The notes: a model not told the origin generated them from the letters alone. Shown: positions 8,814-18,562, numbered from the stretch's first letter. The stretch is DNA of 64,000 bases from Acidobacterium sp. S8 (GCF_009765985.1 NZ_LMUM01000018.1:57578-121577); one strand, 5' to 3'. Program-made: numbers and translations.

Positions 8814-9629
8814 ATGCTGATTCGCATTGGCTACGATATTCATTTCGAGCTGACGCAGGAGGTCCCGTTCCTTTCGCTCCTCCGCGTTCACCCCTCTCGT
8901 CAGGCCGATTTACGCAGTCCTGACCCCATTCTCACAACGCCTGAAATTCCTGTAGAGGAGTATCAGGACGCCTTTGGAAATATTTGCAGCCGCTTTCTGG
9001 CAATGCCGGGCGAGTTGCGGCTTTACAGCGAAAGCATCATCGAGGATTCAGGCCAACCCGATGCTGTGAACTGGAATGCCCCGGAAATACCGGTGGTCGA
9101 TCTTCCACCCGAGACGTTGCCATTTCTGACAGCCAGCCGCTATTGCGAAGTCGATCTTATGTCTCCCATCGCGTTTGATCTTTTCGGTGCTCTTCACCCG
9201 GGATGGTCACGCGTCCAGGCGGTCTGCAACTGGGTGCATGCTCACATCATGTTTGACTATGCCAAGGCTCGCGCAACCAAGACGGCGCTGGACGTCTACA
9301 CCGAGCGAACAGGCGTGTGTCGCGATTTTCAGCACCTTGCCATCACCTTTTGCCGCGCCCTCAACATTCCGGCGCGCTACGCTGCCGGATACCTTGGAGA
9401 CATTTGTATCCCGCCTACGCCGTCTCCCATGGATTTCAGCGCCTGGTTTGAAGTATGGCTGGGAGATCGCTGGTGGACCTTCGATGCGCGCCATAACTTC
9501 CCACGCGTCGGACGTATCCTGATGGCAACAGGCCGCGACGCCGTAGATGCGGCAATCACTACGACCTTTGGCCCCTCAAAGCTTACCGGCTTTACGGTAA
9601 TCAGCGACGAGATCACAGACAGGAGTTGA
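8814..9629 (+). CDS. Transglutaminase-like protein with altered catalytic histidine
   Basis: 271 residues with an N-terminal beta-rich region and a transglutaminase/protease-like core at about 130-235. The nucleophile is Cys169 ([11 protein letters not shown]) and the likely triad Asp is Asp224 (WWTFDARHN). The histidine expected in the D-F-H-A-W motif reads DFSAWFEVW, so Ser209 replaces it. I believe this is shared by close relatives in Anbu clusters, which would make it a subfamily trait rather than decay. It may be a cysteine amidase/peptidase or a non-catalytic binding domain. It is first in a four-gene operon. Confidence 0.8.
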   Translation: MLIRIGYDIHFELTQEVPFLSLLRVHPSRQADLRSPDPILTTPEIPVEEYQDAFGNICSRFLAMPGELRLYSESIIEDSGQPDAVNWNAPEIPVVDLPPETLPFLTASRYCEVDLMSPIAFDLFGALHPGWSRVQAVCNWVHAHIMFDYAKARATKTALDVYTERTGVCRDFQHLAITFCRALNIPARYAAGYLGDICIPPTPSPMDFSAWFEVWLGDRWWTFDARHNFPRVGRILMATGRDAVDAAITTTFGPSKLTGFTVISDEITDRS

Positions 9630-9630
9630 T

Positions 9631-11097
9631 GTGGCGACAACCAGGCTGCCGCCTCCATATGACGCGGCGCTTCCGGATTATCATATCGATGGCGCCTATG
9701 ATGAAATGTTCGGGGCGGACGGCCGCGTGCGGCCTGAGTATGAGAAGCTGCTGCAGGCCTTTCTTGATATGCCTGCTGACGAGTTGCAGGCGCGCAAGCT
9801 TTCCTCTGACGCGTCGTTCATGACGCAGGGCGTCACCTTCACCGTCTATGGGCGTGAAGAAGGCACGGAAAGAATCTTTCCCTACGATCTTCTTCCCCGT
9901 CTCATCACGGGCAAGGAATGGGAGCAGATTGAAAAGGGGCTCATGCAGCGAATCACTGCACTGAATCTCTTTCTCCATGACGTCTACCACGAGGGGAAAA
10001 TCTTCAGCGACAATGTTGTTCCCCGCGAGGTCGTCTATACCTGCAAACATTTCCGGCGCGAGATGCGCGGCTTGCAGGTTCCACGCAATATCTATATCGC
10101 GATTACCGGGACCGATCTTCTTCGGCTGGATAACGGAGAATTCGTGGTTCTGGAGGACAATCTGCGCGTCCCCAGCGGCGTCTCGTATATGCTCACCAAC
10201 CGCCGTGCCATGAAGCGCACCCTCCCAAATCTCTTCCTCAGTTATCGCATCCGCCCCATCGATCATTATTCGCAACTGCTCTTAAGCACGCTTCGCTCTC
10301 TCGCTCCTGAGGGCAGGCCCGAACCGACCATCGTCCTGCTGACGCCGGGAGTTTACAACTCCGCTTATTTCGAGCACACGTATCTGGCGCGCCAGATGGG
10401 CGTGGAGCTTGTACAGGGCCGCGATCTCCTCGTACACGACAACATTGTCTATATGAGAACGACTGCTGGATTACGTCGCGTCGACGTAATTTATCGTCGT
10501 GTCGATGATGATTTCTGCGATCCCCTCGCCTTCCGCTCCGATTCCATACTCGGTGTAGCCGGCCTTCTCAACGCGTATCGAGCGGGCAACGTTACATTGG
10601 CAAACGCGTTTGGCACCGGGCTGGCGGACGATAAAGCAATCTATGCCTGGGTGCCGCAGATCATTCGCTACTATCTCCACGAAGACCCGATTCTGAATAA
10701 CGTAGAAACCTATCTGCTCACGGATGCCAGAAAACGACAGCATGTCATCGAAAACCTGGAAAAAATGGTCGTGAAGCCTGTCGGTGAATCGGGAGGATAC
10801 GGCATGCTCGTCGGCCCGGCCAGCACGAGCGAAGAACGCGAAAAATTTAAGGATCTGATTCAGGCTGATCCACGAAATTTCATCGCTCAGCCGGTGCTCA
10901 ATTTCTCTCGCGCTCCTTGTCTCATAGGAGACCACATCGAACCTCGACATGTGGACCTGCGCCCTTACATCTTATTTGGAGATCAGATCAATATTGTTCC
11001 GGGCGGATTAACGCGGGTGGCTCTGCAGAGAGGCTCGCTTGTCGTGAACTCCTCGCAGGGTGGCGGAAGCAAAGATACCTGGGTACTGGAGTCGTAA
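9631..11097 (+). CDS. Circularly permuted ATP-grasp protein (peptide ligase-like)
   Basis: 488 residues starting at GTG 9631, one base after the TGA of the previous gene, with AGGAG just upstream. It shows the permuted ATP-grasp layout: [22 protein letters not shown] in the middle, then the nucleotide-binding part with [16 protein letters not shown] near residue 390 and a C-terminal [11 protein letters not shown]. Members of this family (DUF404/DUF407, CP_ATPgrasp) are predicted amide-bond-forming ligases acting on peptides. It is translationally linked to its neighbours and is probably the synthetic arm of the Anbu-associated system. Confidence 0.88.
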   Translation: MATTRLPPPYDAALPDYHIDGAYDEMFGADGRVRPEYEKLLQAFLDMPADELQARKLSSDASFMTQGVTFTVYGREEGTERIFPYDLLPRLITGKEWEQIEKGLMQRITALNLFLHDVYHEGKIFSDNVVPREVVYTCKHFRREMRGLQVPRNIYIAITGTDLLRLDNGEFVVLEDNLRVPSGVSYMLTNRRAMKRTLPNLFLSYRIRPIDHYSQLLLSTLRSLAPEGRPEPTIVLLTPGVYNSAYFEHTYLARQMGVELVQGRDLLVHDNIVYMRTTAGLRRVDVIYRRVDDDFCDPLAFRSDSILGVAGLLNAYRAGNVTLANAFGTGLADDKAIYAWVPQIIRYYLHEDPILNNVETYLLTDARKRQHVIENLEKMVVKPVGESGGYGMLVGPASTSEEREKFKDLIQADPRNFIAQPVLNFSRAPCLIGDHIEPRHVDLRPYILFGDQINIVPGGLTRVALQRGSLVVNSSQGGGSKDTWVLES

Positions 11098-11133
11098 ACA
11101 GAATCAATCTCCTGAGGAAAGGAGCATGCAAGA

Positions 11134-12090
11134 ATGCTTTCTCGAGTAGCAGACAGCCTGTACTGGATCGGCCGATATCTCGAACGCGCAGAGCATTCCA
11201 TTCGCGTATTGGACGTCTCTTTGAATCTGATGCTCGAAAGGCCGGAAACCAGGCCGGAGGGACGCTCGCACAGACTCATGCACATCCTGATGGTTCCGAA
11301 GATCCTCCAGCGCGGCGAGCCGGACGATCTTGTCGATATGATGTGCTTCGACGTGGCCAACTCCGCCTCCATCGCAGCGTGCATCGGTGCCGCACGCGAA
11401 AACGCGCGCCAGGTCCGCGATGAAATCAGCAGCGAGCAATGGCAGAAATTAAATCAGCTCTACCACAACATGATGGAGATGCGCTCAGAGCAAAGCTACG
11501 CTACGGTTTCTGATCTGCTGCAGACGCTGCATGATGGTCTCCACTTATTTGAGGGCGTAACCGATACCACCATGCTGCATGGGGAAGGCTGGCACTTCAT
11601 TCGGGCCGGGCGATATATGGAGCGCTCTACGGCAATCGCCACCCTGCTTGTCCTCTACTATCCGCATGCGTTCAACATCCCGGGAGGGGTAATCGAATCC
11701 ACACAATACCTTGAGTGGGTCGGATTACTGCGCTGCTGCACAGCATTTGAGGCCTTCTGCACTGTCTACACAACCGACATCACGCCAGAGCGAGTGCTGG
11801 AATTTCTCCTGCTGAATCCGCTCTTTCCTCATTCGCTGCGGTACTCAGTGAACTGCCTCTTCGATGCGCTCTCCGGAATACAAACTGAACGAAGAAGGTA
11901 TCCGTCCGACGAGCTGGCACGGCGCGCTGGAAAGCTTCAGGCGTCACTGAGCTTCGCACAAATTGATGAAATTCTGGAGCAGGATACTGCAGGTTATCTT
12001 CGCGACGTTCTCGAACAGTCCCGCATGATTCAGGAGCTGATTTATCGGCTGTATATCAGCTACTCCGTAGATACGGCCTTAGCAGTTTGA
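11134..12090 (+). CDS. Alpha-E domain protein (DUF403)
   Basis: 318 residues, almost all alpha-helical, beginning MLSRVADSLYWIGRYLERAEHSIRVLD, the hallmark of the alpha-E family. It also has the conserved GWHFIRAGRYMERS and SYSVD end. Alpha-E proteins always accompany the permuted ATP-grasp protein, sometimes fused to it, and contain conserved Glu/Arg residues suggesting a helper or catalytic role in the ligase reaction. The mechanism is unknown. The ribosome binding site is GGAAAGGAG. It lies between the ligase and second transglutaminase genes, with gaps of 36 and 13 bases. Confidence 0.88.
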   Translation: MLSRVADSLYWIGRYLERAEHSIRVLDVSLNLMLERPETRPEGRSHRLMHILMVPKILQRGEPDDLVDMMCFDVANSASIAACIGAARENARQVRDEISSEQWQKLNQLYHNMMEMRSEQSYATVSDLLQTLHDGLHLFEGVTDTTMLHGEGWHFIRAGRYMERSTAIATLLVLYYPHAFNIPGGVIESTQYLEWVGLLRCCTAFEAFCTVYTTDITPERVLEFLLLNPLFPHSLRYSVNCLFDALSGIQTERRRYPSDELARRAGKLQASLSFAQIDEILEQDTAGYLRDVLEQSRMIQELIYRLYISYSVDTALAV

Positions 12091-12103
12091 TGGGAGATGG
12101 GCA

Positions 12104-13138
12104 ATGAAGTTCTATTCCATAAGACACATGACGCGATTTGAATATGATCTACCGATCAACGAATCGCTTATGGAGGTGCGCATCCATCCGCGAACGGATA
12201 CGAACCAGCGATGCTTCACATTCTCTCTTTCGGTCAGCCCGCGATGCCGCGTGTTCTCCTATCGCGATTTCATCGGCAACAATGTTCATCACTTTAATAT
12301 TCCCGGACGCCACGGCGAACTGATGATCGTCGGTCGCGCGCTGGTCGAATTGCAGGAACTTGCGGACATTCCCGACGCGCTTTCTCCATCTGCATGGCAG
12401 GAGCTCGACGACATCGTCAGTGATGGCGACTACTGGGAAATGTTGCTGCCGAGCAAGTTCGCAAAGCCAACGCCGGCGCTCTTGAAACTTGCCACTGAAT
12501 TCGGCGCAGTGCGCCGCGACGATCCCTTGACCGTTTTACGAGAGATCAATACCCGCCTGCATGATGCGATTGCCTATGTTCCGCGAAGCACACGCGTCGA
12601 CTCTCCTATCGATGAGGCTTTGGAGAGCCGTGCCGGGGTCTGCCAGGACTTTTCTCACATCATGATCGCCCTCGTGCGTCATCTGGGCATTCCCTGCCGC
12701 TACGTCAGCGGCTATCTCTACCATCGGCCCACCGATCATGTGCGTTCGACGGCAAGCGCAACTCACGCATGGGTAGACGCTTTTCTACCGCGTCTGGGAT
12801 GGGTGGGTTTTGATCCGACGAACGATCTGCTTGCTCACGAGTCTCACATCCGTACGGCGCTGGGTCGCGATTACGATGACGTGCCTCCGAATCGCGGAGT
12901 CTATCGAGGCATTACATCGAGTGAATTACGAGTGAACGTGCAGGTGACCGCACATGACACTCCCCCACAGACAGATGAGGAGTGGCCAATGCCGGAAGAT
13001 TGGTCGGTGCACGTGGAACGCACAATCGATCCGCTGCCTCTGGCATCTCCCATCCTGCATCTGCAGCAAATGGAACAGCAGCAACAGCTACGCACCAAAA
13101 GCCAGAGAATGAAAATCCCGACGAGCTCGAAGAGCTAA
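12104..13138 (+). CDS. Transglutaminase-like protein with intact catalytic triad
   Basis: 344 residues: an N-terminal beta-rich domain (bacterial transglutaminase-like N-terminal type) and a core with Cys180 (AGVCQDFSH), His221 (SATHAWVD) and Asp237 (GFDPTND), so the triad is complete. It probably hydrolyses or transfers amide bonds on peptides made by the ATP-grasp ligase. The C-terminal 60 residues are Gln-rich and low-complexity. It is last in the operon, 30 bases from the convergent phosphatase gene. Confidence 0.85.
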   Translation: MKFYSIRHMTRFEYDLPINESLMEVRIHPRTDTNQRCFTFSLSVSPRCRVFSYRDFIGNNVHHFNIPGRHGELMIVGRALVELQELADIPDALSPSAWQELDDIVSDGDYWEMLLPSKFAKPTPALLKLATEFGAVRRDDPLTVLREINTRLHDAIAYVPRSTRVDSPIDEALESRAGVCQDFSHIMIALVRHLGIPCRYVSGYLYHRPTDHVRSTASATHAWVDAFLPRLGWVGFDPTNDLLAHESHIRTALGRDYDDVPPNRGVYRGITSSELRVNVQVTAHDTPPQTDEEWPMPEDWSVHVERTIDPLPLASPILHLQQMEQQQQLRTKSQRMKIPTSSKS

Positions 13139-13168
13139 CGTTGGATGGCGATGCAGGCCTCTGGACGG

Positions 13169-14308
13169 TTAAACCGCGCGCAACAGCATGCAAGTAACAT
13201 CGTCGTGCTGCGGAGCGTCCCCCACAAATCGATCGAGGTCCAGCAGGATGCTGTTCAGCAGCATCTCAGGAGACAGCATCACGCCGGAATGCAACATCAT
13301 AAGGAAGCGTTCTTCTCCGTACTCCTGCTGAAAACTGTTCTCGGCCTCGACCACCCCATCCGTGAACGCCACCAGCCAATCACCAGTCTCCATCATCACC
13401 TCGCCCGACTGGTAGTGAGCATCTTCCATGACGCCGAGCGGCATTCCTCCTGCTTCCAGCCGCTCGATCAGACCTAAATGGCGGCGAAGTATCGGATTGT
13501 TGTGCCCGGCGTTGACATAGGTTAACCGGCGCGATGCGGGATCGAATTCGGCAATAAAAGCGGTGGTAAACCGTCGGCCATTCTGGCTGTTGCTGCAGGC
13601 GTAACGGTTCATTCGGCTGACTAACTCGGGCAGCGATCCGGGTGTGCTGCTCAGAGTCTTCAGGCTCGCCTGAAACGTCGCCATCAGCATGGCGGCCGGC
13701 ACACTTTTGCCGGCGACATCAGCGATTGCAATCAGAAATGTGGCGGCTTCCGAATCTAAGCGTGGTCGCGCGAACACGTCATAATAATCTCCGGCAACCG
13801 TGTTCGCAGGCCTTGTAGCGAATGCGAGATCGATACCCGGCACCTCTGGCGGATTGGCCGGAAGAAGCCACTCCTGAATCTCTTTCGCAATCTGCAAATC
13901 GCGTTTCATGACCACCCGGTCGGCAATTTCCAGAATAAGCAGCGCGAACATCAACAGGCCGCCGAAAAAATGAAAGTCCAGTGCAAATACTTTTATCTGG
14001 CTTGAGCGTGTGGTCAATGTCCATTCACCACCGGGAACGAGAACCAGCACCAGGGCAACAAGCAACAGGACGCGGCGAGCGGGCGTGAGCTTCTCTATGA
14101 TCGCCCAGAAAAATTGCCGTGCCACGCCGAAGAAGTGTTTCGTCTGGGGTATTCCCGCAACCCTTGTGGAATCGACCTCTTTGGAATACAAACGATAGCT
14201 GGAATTCGCATCTCTGCGAAACTGCGACCAGAGCTCGTTGAGCTGCATGCCTTCGGTCACGCGTTGCCAGAACCGCTCGAGTCGCACCGCAATTCCATGC
14301 TTCTCCAT
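13169..14308 (-). CDS. Membrane-associated SpoIIE/RsbU-type PP2C phosphatase
   Basis: 379 residues: a cytoplasmic N-terminus, two hydrophobic helices (about 85-105 and 115-135), then a SpoIIE-type PP2C domain. Metal-binding signatures are VAGDYYDVF, IADVAGKSVPAAMLMA and FTDGVVEA, plus the terminal QHDDVTCMLLR. These phosphatases typically dephosphorylate anti-sigma antagonists in partner-switching pathways. The GHKL protein at 2032-2898 could belong to such a pathway, but the link is inferred. Confidence 0.85.
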   Translation of the reverse strand: MEKHGIAVRLERFWQRVTEGMQLNELWSQFRRDANSSYRLYSKEVDSTRVAGIPQTKHFFGVARQFFWAIIEKLTPARRVLLLVALVLVLVPGGEWTLTTRSSQIKVFALDFHFFGGLLMFALLILEIADRVVMKRDLQIAKEIQEWLLPANPPEVPGIDLAFATRPANTVAGDYYDVFARPRLDSEAATFLIAIADVAGKSVPAAMLMATFQASLKTLSSTPGSLPELVSRMNRYACSNSQNGRRFTTAFIAEFDPASRRLTYVNAGHNNPILRRHLGLIERLEAGGMPLGVMEDAHYQSGEVMMETGDWLVAFTDGVVEAENSFQQEYGEERFLMMLHSGVMLSPEMLLNSILLDLDRFVGDAPQHDDVTCMLLRAV

Positions 14309-14593
14309 TCAGGGCTGCTTCCTCCGCAAGAGTTTTATGGGCTTCAACGAGTCTGTGGCCATTCTAATATCGGCTTTCCGCCGATCTGCCGCGACGTCTT
14401 AGAAATGCACGATGTGTGCATAGGGTTGGAGCAGGGCAGAGTTGCGGCTGTGTCGAGCACGAGCAGATCCCGGGTGATGCTACGATGGGGCCGCGCTTTG
14501 TCCAATCGGCTGACCGACCCGGAAATTTCGCGCGAAGGCTGGAAATGGTGCTACGGCAGGATTGCCATTCGCACTATGAAATAGAGTTCGAAG

Positions 14594-15118
14594 ATGGCAA
14601 TCACTCTTGCAGCCAAACCCGATTTACTGACCTGGGCTGATTTCAGACTGACAGCGACGAAACCGGTCGATCCAGGTGACGGGACATCCGTCGATGCCTT
14701 TACGACATTCAGCTACGACGTTCCTGACCTTGATTACAGTACGGTTGACGGGCAGCTTGCATACACCGGCACGGCGACGATTATCATTACGCCGAACGCC
14801 GAGATCTTCCAGTCCGCTCCCCAAACCGCTGGCCTGTTGTCGCATGAGCAGTTCCACTACGATGTGGGCATTGTTACAGGTCGCGCACTCGCGCGATCTC
14901 TGATGGCGCTGCGCGCTCCGACTGCCGCCGCCCTGCAGCAGGCTCATGACGCGGCGATCCAGCTTCACTTTGTGACTCGAGCGGGCTTATTGCAACATCA
15001 TTACGATCGCGAAACCCAGCACGGCGCCGATGCTCATTATCAAAAAATCTGGAAAGACAGTATGGCTGTCTGCCTGGCCGATCCGCTCAGCCTCCACCTC
15101 CTCGGCTTCTGGCTTTAA
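14594..15118 (+). CDS. DUF922-like putative zinc metalloprotease
   Basis: 174 residues. HEQFHYDVG at 84-92 is an HExxH zinc-protease motif, and the later HHYDRETQHG matches the YDRET-HG motif of DUF922 proteins. No signal peptide is visible, unlike most DUF922 members, so the protein may be cytosolic or its start may be mis-set. A run of hydrophobic residues closes the C-terminus (LHLLGFWL). Assignment rests on the two motifs. Confidence 0.62.
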   Translation: MAITLAAKPDLLTWADFRLTATKPVDPGDGTSVDAFTTFSYDVPDLDYSTVDGQLAYTGTATIIITPNAEIFQSAPQTAGLLSHEQFHYDVGIVTGRALARSLMALRAPTAAALQQAHDAAIQLHFVTRAGLLQHHYDRETQHGADAHYQKIWKDSMAVCLADPLSLHLLGFWL

Positions 15119-15163
15119 ATCCGGAGAAGTGGCATCCATCACACAAGCGACGAGGAGATTTAG

Positions 15164-15204
15164 AGAAACAAAAAGCCCCAGGTTTTCCTGGGGCTTTTGT
15201 TTCT
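15164..15204. terminator. Bidirectional intrinsic terminator between DUF922-like gene and ilvE
   Basis: A long near-perfect hairpin: AAAAGCCCCAGG, loop TTTT, CCTGGGGCTTTT, with A/T runs on both sides. It serves both convergent genes. Confidence 0.85.
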
Positions 15205-15239
15205 ACGGACAGCCCGCCTAAGCGGAGGCTTATCTGTAC

Positions 15240-16181
15240 TTACACCGTGACCGTCTGCTCCACGTTGACGTTGACCGGGGTAAGCCAGCCGAAACGGTCA
15301 GGGCGCAGGCCATTGGCGATTCCGAAGAACTCGTCAGCCAGCTGCTTGGTAATGGGGCCTGTCTTTCCGTCGGCTACCGTAATGCGATCGACCGAGCGGA
15401 TCGGTGTAACTTCAGCCGCGGTTCCGGTGAAGAAAACCTCGTCGGCAATATAGAGCAACTCACGCGGTAGCGACTGCTCGACAACCGGAATACCGAGATG
15501 CCGGGCCAGCGTGAGTACCGAATCGCGCGTAATGCCGGAGAGCACCGAGTTTGCCAGAGGCGAGGTGTAGACGACTCCGTTCCGCACGATAAACAGATTT
15601 TCCCCAGAGCCCTCAGACAGATAACCGTTGACGTCGAGCGCAATGCCCTCGGAGTAGCCGTTGATATCGGCTTCCATGCGGATAAGCTGCGAGTTCATGT
15701 AATTGGCGCCTGCCTTTGCCAGCGACGGCATGGTGTTGGGCGCAAGACGGTTCCACGAAGAGATGCAGACATCAGCGCCGTCATCTCCGGGGACATACTT
15801 GCCCCAGGGATAATTGGCGATGTAGATCTCTATAGGCGAGTTCTTGGGATTGACGCCCACTTCACCGTATCCGCGCAGCGCAATGGGGCGAATGTAGCAC
15901 GGTGCCACGCCATTGGCCTCAACCAGCTCGACAACAGCGGAGGTCAGCTGATCGAGCGAATAGGGCAGCGTCATGCGGTAGATCTTGCCGGAGTCAATAA
16001 GGCGCTGCATGTGCTCGGGCAGCCGGAAAACGGCGGCTCCCTGGGGCTGACCGTAGCACCGGATGCCTTCGAAGACGGACGAGCCGTAGTGGACCACGTG
16101 GCTCATGACGTGAAGTTGGGCTTTATCCCAGGGGATGAGGTTGCCGTTGTGCCAGATTTTGCTGGTGGGCTCGATGGGCAT
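15240..16181 (-). CDS. ilvE: Branched-chain amino acid aminotransferase
   Basis: 313 residues, class IV PLP aminotransferase. The N-terminus IWHNGNLIPWDKAQLHVMSHVVHYGSSVFEGIRCY is the IlvE signature, and the segment EGIALDVNGYLSEGSGENLF lies at the cofactor site. It interconverts Leu/Ile/Val and their 2-oxoacids in the cytosol. An ATG 12 codons upstream overlaps a TATAAT box (16216-16221), so translation from 16181, downstream of AAAGGAG, is preferred. Monocistronic, with its own promoter and terminator. Confidence 0.93.
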   Translation of the reverse strand: MPIEPTSKIWHNGNLIPWDKAQLHVMSHVVHYGSSVFEGIRCYGQPQGAAVFRLPEHMQRLIDSGKIYRMTLPYSLDQLTSAVVELVEANGVAPCYIRPIALRGYGEVGVNPKNSPIEIYIANYPWGKYVPGDDGADVCISSWNRLAPNTMPSLAKAGANYMNSQLIRMEADINGYSEGIALDVNGYLSEGSGENLFIVRNGVVYTSPLANSVLSGITRDSVLTLARHLGIPVVEQSLPRELLYIADEVFFTGTAAEVTPIRSVDRITVADGKTGPITKQLADEFFGIANGLRPDRFGWLTPVNVNVEQTVTV

Positions 16182-16215
16182 GTGAAGCGCGTGCTCCTTT
16201 CCTTCTGAACCTTCC

Positions 16216-16243
16216 ATTATACCGTCGCTGCGACCGGTTTGAA
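16216..16243 (-). promoter_or_regulatory. Likely sigma-70 promoter of ilvE
   Basis: On the complement, TTCAAA (16238-16243) and a perfect TATAAT (16216-16221) are separated by 17 bases. Transcription would begin near 16209, about 28 bases before the chosen start codon. Confidence 0.6.
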
Positions 16244-16302
16244 GCGGGTTCTAAGCCATTGTGCTGTGAGCCGATGACCCGGAAAGGCGAACCGCTTCGT
16301 CA

Positions 16303-17472
16303 TCAGGGTGTGAACGCCGTGGCAGTTCCGCTCTTTTCGCGCTGAGTCCTGCGATATGAGATCACGACGAGACGCACCGCCAGCGCGATAAAACCGCCGA
16401 TGACGGTACACGTCGCCCGGCGCCGTGCGATAAGCGGGCCGGGAGTATTGGCGAGAGAAAGCAGGAAGACGATGTATCCGGTGATGCAGACGGTGAAGAG
16501 CGCGTAGTTGACGTTGACGGTGCCATAGGCAAGCCATGCGAAGAGCAGAGTTAATCCGGCAAGCGTAATTGGAGAAAGGCTGATGTGCGCAATGAAGTAG
16601 CTGGCCAGGATGGCTCCGGCGAGCGTACCCACCATGCGGGCTATGGCGCGGTTCGCCGTATCGGTAATGCCGGGCTTCAGAACCAGCAGGGCTGTCATCG
16701 GAATCCAGTAACCGCTGGCGAAGTGAAGGCGGCGATATATTTCCGTGGTCAGGCCAAGTGTAAAGGCGAGCCGCAGAGAGTAGGGTAATGCGGAATTCAG
16801 AAAGCGTCGCTGCCGGACAGATTGCGTGGTCTCAAGTACAGCGGCGCGCAGTGCTGCCTCCTCTTCGCGAACATATCGGGCAAGAGAAACGAGATGCTCG
16901 CGGAGCTGATGGAAGAGGTGAAGCAGAATGGCGCACGAAAGAAGTTGCAGGATCCCGCCGGCAAGGATCAACAACGCGCGGTCTCCTGCCGCCTTCAACG
17001 AAGCGGGAAAAGCGGAAGCAACCAGGAAGGTGATTACGCATTGTTGCCCGACCCAGCTGTATCCGGCCTCGCGCGTAGTCAGCATGCCGTAGCCGAAGCC
17101 CAAAAGCGCAGCCATACCCACCAGCAGAAAATTTGTGTAGCCGATGAAAACGCCGAGGAAGGCTGCGAGCGCCATGCCGAAGGGAACGAAAAGCATGGGC
17201 AGTAGCGGTGACTCGTCGATGCTCTGCTTGCGGCCAAAGCCGACAGTGACAGCTCCGCCCGCGGCGATCATTCCCGCCGCTGGATGTCCGAGCCAGATGC
17301 CGGTTCCGAGACAAAAGGCGATCGGCAGCAGAAGGAACAGATCTTCCCGGAACGTCTGGTTCTGCCACTGAAAAATGTAACTGTCAGTGAAATATTTACC
17401 GCCGTGGGATGGGACTGACAGTGTGGATGGGGTGGGAGGCGGCATATCTGTACTTAGAATGCTCTGTTTCAT
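16303..17472 (-). CDS. FUSC-family inner-membrane protein (putative aromatic acid/efflux type)
   Basis: 389 residues with two blocks of about five to six hydrophobic helices separated by a cytoplasmic helical region (about 190-225, rich in Glu/Arg), the layout of YccS/FUSC proteins. The second block begins SALPYSLRLAFTLGLTTEIYRRLHFASGYWIPMTALLVLKP, the typical FUSC motif. These proteins are proposed exporters of aromatic acids or fusaric acid. No membrane-fusion partner lies nearby, so its substrate is open. Confidence 0.75.
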   Translation of the reverse strand: MKQSILSTDMPPPTPSTLSVPSHGGKYFTDSYIFQWQNQTFREDLFLLLPIAFCLGTGIWLGHPAAGMIAAGGAVTVGFGRKQSIDESPLLPMLFVPFGMALAAFLGVFIGYTNFLLVGMAALLGFGYGMLTTREAGYSWVGQQCVITFLVASAFPASLKAAGDRALLILAGGILQLLSCAILLHLFHQLREHLVSLARYVREEEAALRAAVLETTQSVRQRRFLNSALPYSLRLAFTLGLTTEIYRRLHFASGYWIPMTALLVLKPGITDTANRAIARMVGTLAGAILASYFIAHISLSPITLAGLTLLFAWLAYGTVNVNYALFTVCITGYIVFLLSLANTPGPLIARRRATCTVIGGFIALAVRLVVISYRRTQREKSGTATAFTP

Positions 17473-17521
17473 GTAGGAAAGAAACAGATCGCCACTGAGA
17501 AAAGTTCAGGCAGGCAGTTGC

Positions 17522-17555
17522 CCCCACCCTTTTGCACCGACGCAAAAGGATGGGG
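17522..17555. repeat. Strong hairpin between ThuA-like and FUSC genes
   Basis: CCCCACCCTTTTGC and GCAAAAGGATGGGG form 13 of 14 base pairs around a six-base loop (ACCGAC). No T-run follows on either strand, so it is either an atypical terminator of the ThuA-like gene or a dispersed palindromic repeat. Confidence 0.55.
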
Positions 17556-17578
17556 CAACCGGTTCGTCCTGATCGCGA

Positions 17579-18448
17579 TTATGGCTGCGAAACACGCGGA
17601 TGCGATGCCGTGCTGCCTTCGGTCATGCCTAAGACCCACTTGATCGCTTCAAAGTACATTTTGCGAATGTCCGGATCGCTCCACGCTTCTTCCGTATGTC
17701 CCAGCGTCGAGTAAAAGACGCGACCTTTGCCGTACGTTTTCGACCACGCAACGGCGAAGTCATGGTCTTCACGGTGGATGCGCGGGTTGTTCTCGTAATT
17801 GAGCTTCGAGGGATTAAGGCTGAGCAGCACGTGGACCTTGTCGCGTGACCATTCTTTCGGCTGATAGATCTCATCGTACTTCACGAACTCATGCGGAAAG
17901 TGGCTGACGGCCGGAAAGCTCGGGTCTTCGTTGATGATGGGCGCATTGAAGGTCATCCACGGGTGCTGGTCGAACCAGCCGCCGATCATCTCGCCGTACT
18001 CGGGCCATTTGTAATTCGTGTCGAGCGCGGCGTGGATACCCACGAAGCCTTTGCCGTCTTCCTTGATGGCAGACATCATGTCTGCCTTCTGGCTGTCGTC
18101 CATGTCGAGCTCGCCGGTGGTGCTGGCAAAAACGATGGCGTCAAAGTAGTCGAGATTTTTAGCGTTGCGGTCGAGCTTCTTCTTGGTCAGCAGTTCGGTG
18201 TCGGTGCGTATCGTCGTGTCCCAGAGACCGCTCTGCTGGCCCATTTCAAAGATGGCCGCCATCGCGTCGGGAACGGAATCGTGCTCGAAACCCTTGGTCT
18301 CGCCGATAACCAGGACGTGCTTGACGTGGGTTGTCTTTGCGTGGGGCGCCGGTGCCACCAGGCTATCCTGCGCACGGCTGAGTGAGGCGAATGAAAACAA
18401 TAGAACGAGGAATGAAGACAGGCGAATGGCGTTCCGGTAGCTGCGCAA
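17579..18448 (-). CDS. Secreted ThuA-like (trehalose-utilisation type) protein
   Basis: 289 residues with an N-terminal signal peptide ending near ALSRAQ. The body matches ThuA-like glutamine-amidotransferase-fold proteins: VLVIGETKGFEHDSVPDAM, YFDAIVFASTTGELDMDD, GKGFVGIHAALDTNYKWPEYGEMIGGWFDQHPW and GKGRVFYSTLGHTEEAWSDP. The family is linked to sugar metabolism but its reaction is not well established. Here it would be periplasmic or extracellular. Confidence 0.82.
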   Translation of the reverse strand: MRSYRNAIRLSSFLVLLFSFASLSRAQDSLVAPAPHAKTTHVKHVLVIGETKGFEHDSVPDAMAAIFEMGQQSGLWDTTIRTDTELLTKKKLDRNAKNLDYFDAIVFASTTGELDMDDSQKADMMSAIKEDGKGFVGIHAALDTNYKWPEYGEMIGGWFDQHPWMTFNAPIINEDPSFPAVSHFPHEFVKYDEIYQPKEWSRDKVHVLLSLNPSKLNYENNPRIHREDHDFAVAWSKTYGKGRVFYSTLGHTEEAWSDPDIRKMYFEAIKWVLGMTEGSTASHPRVSQP

Positions 18449-18562
18449 GGATGCTCCTCTGAGATAAAAATCGAGTCGGCGAAATTCTACACGGAATCGG
18501 TTTACTTCTGCATTTCGACAAGGGGAAGATCCGGCTCAAAATCGACAAATCTAAGATTTCGT

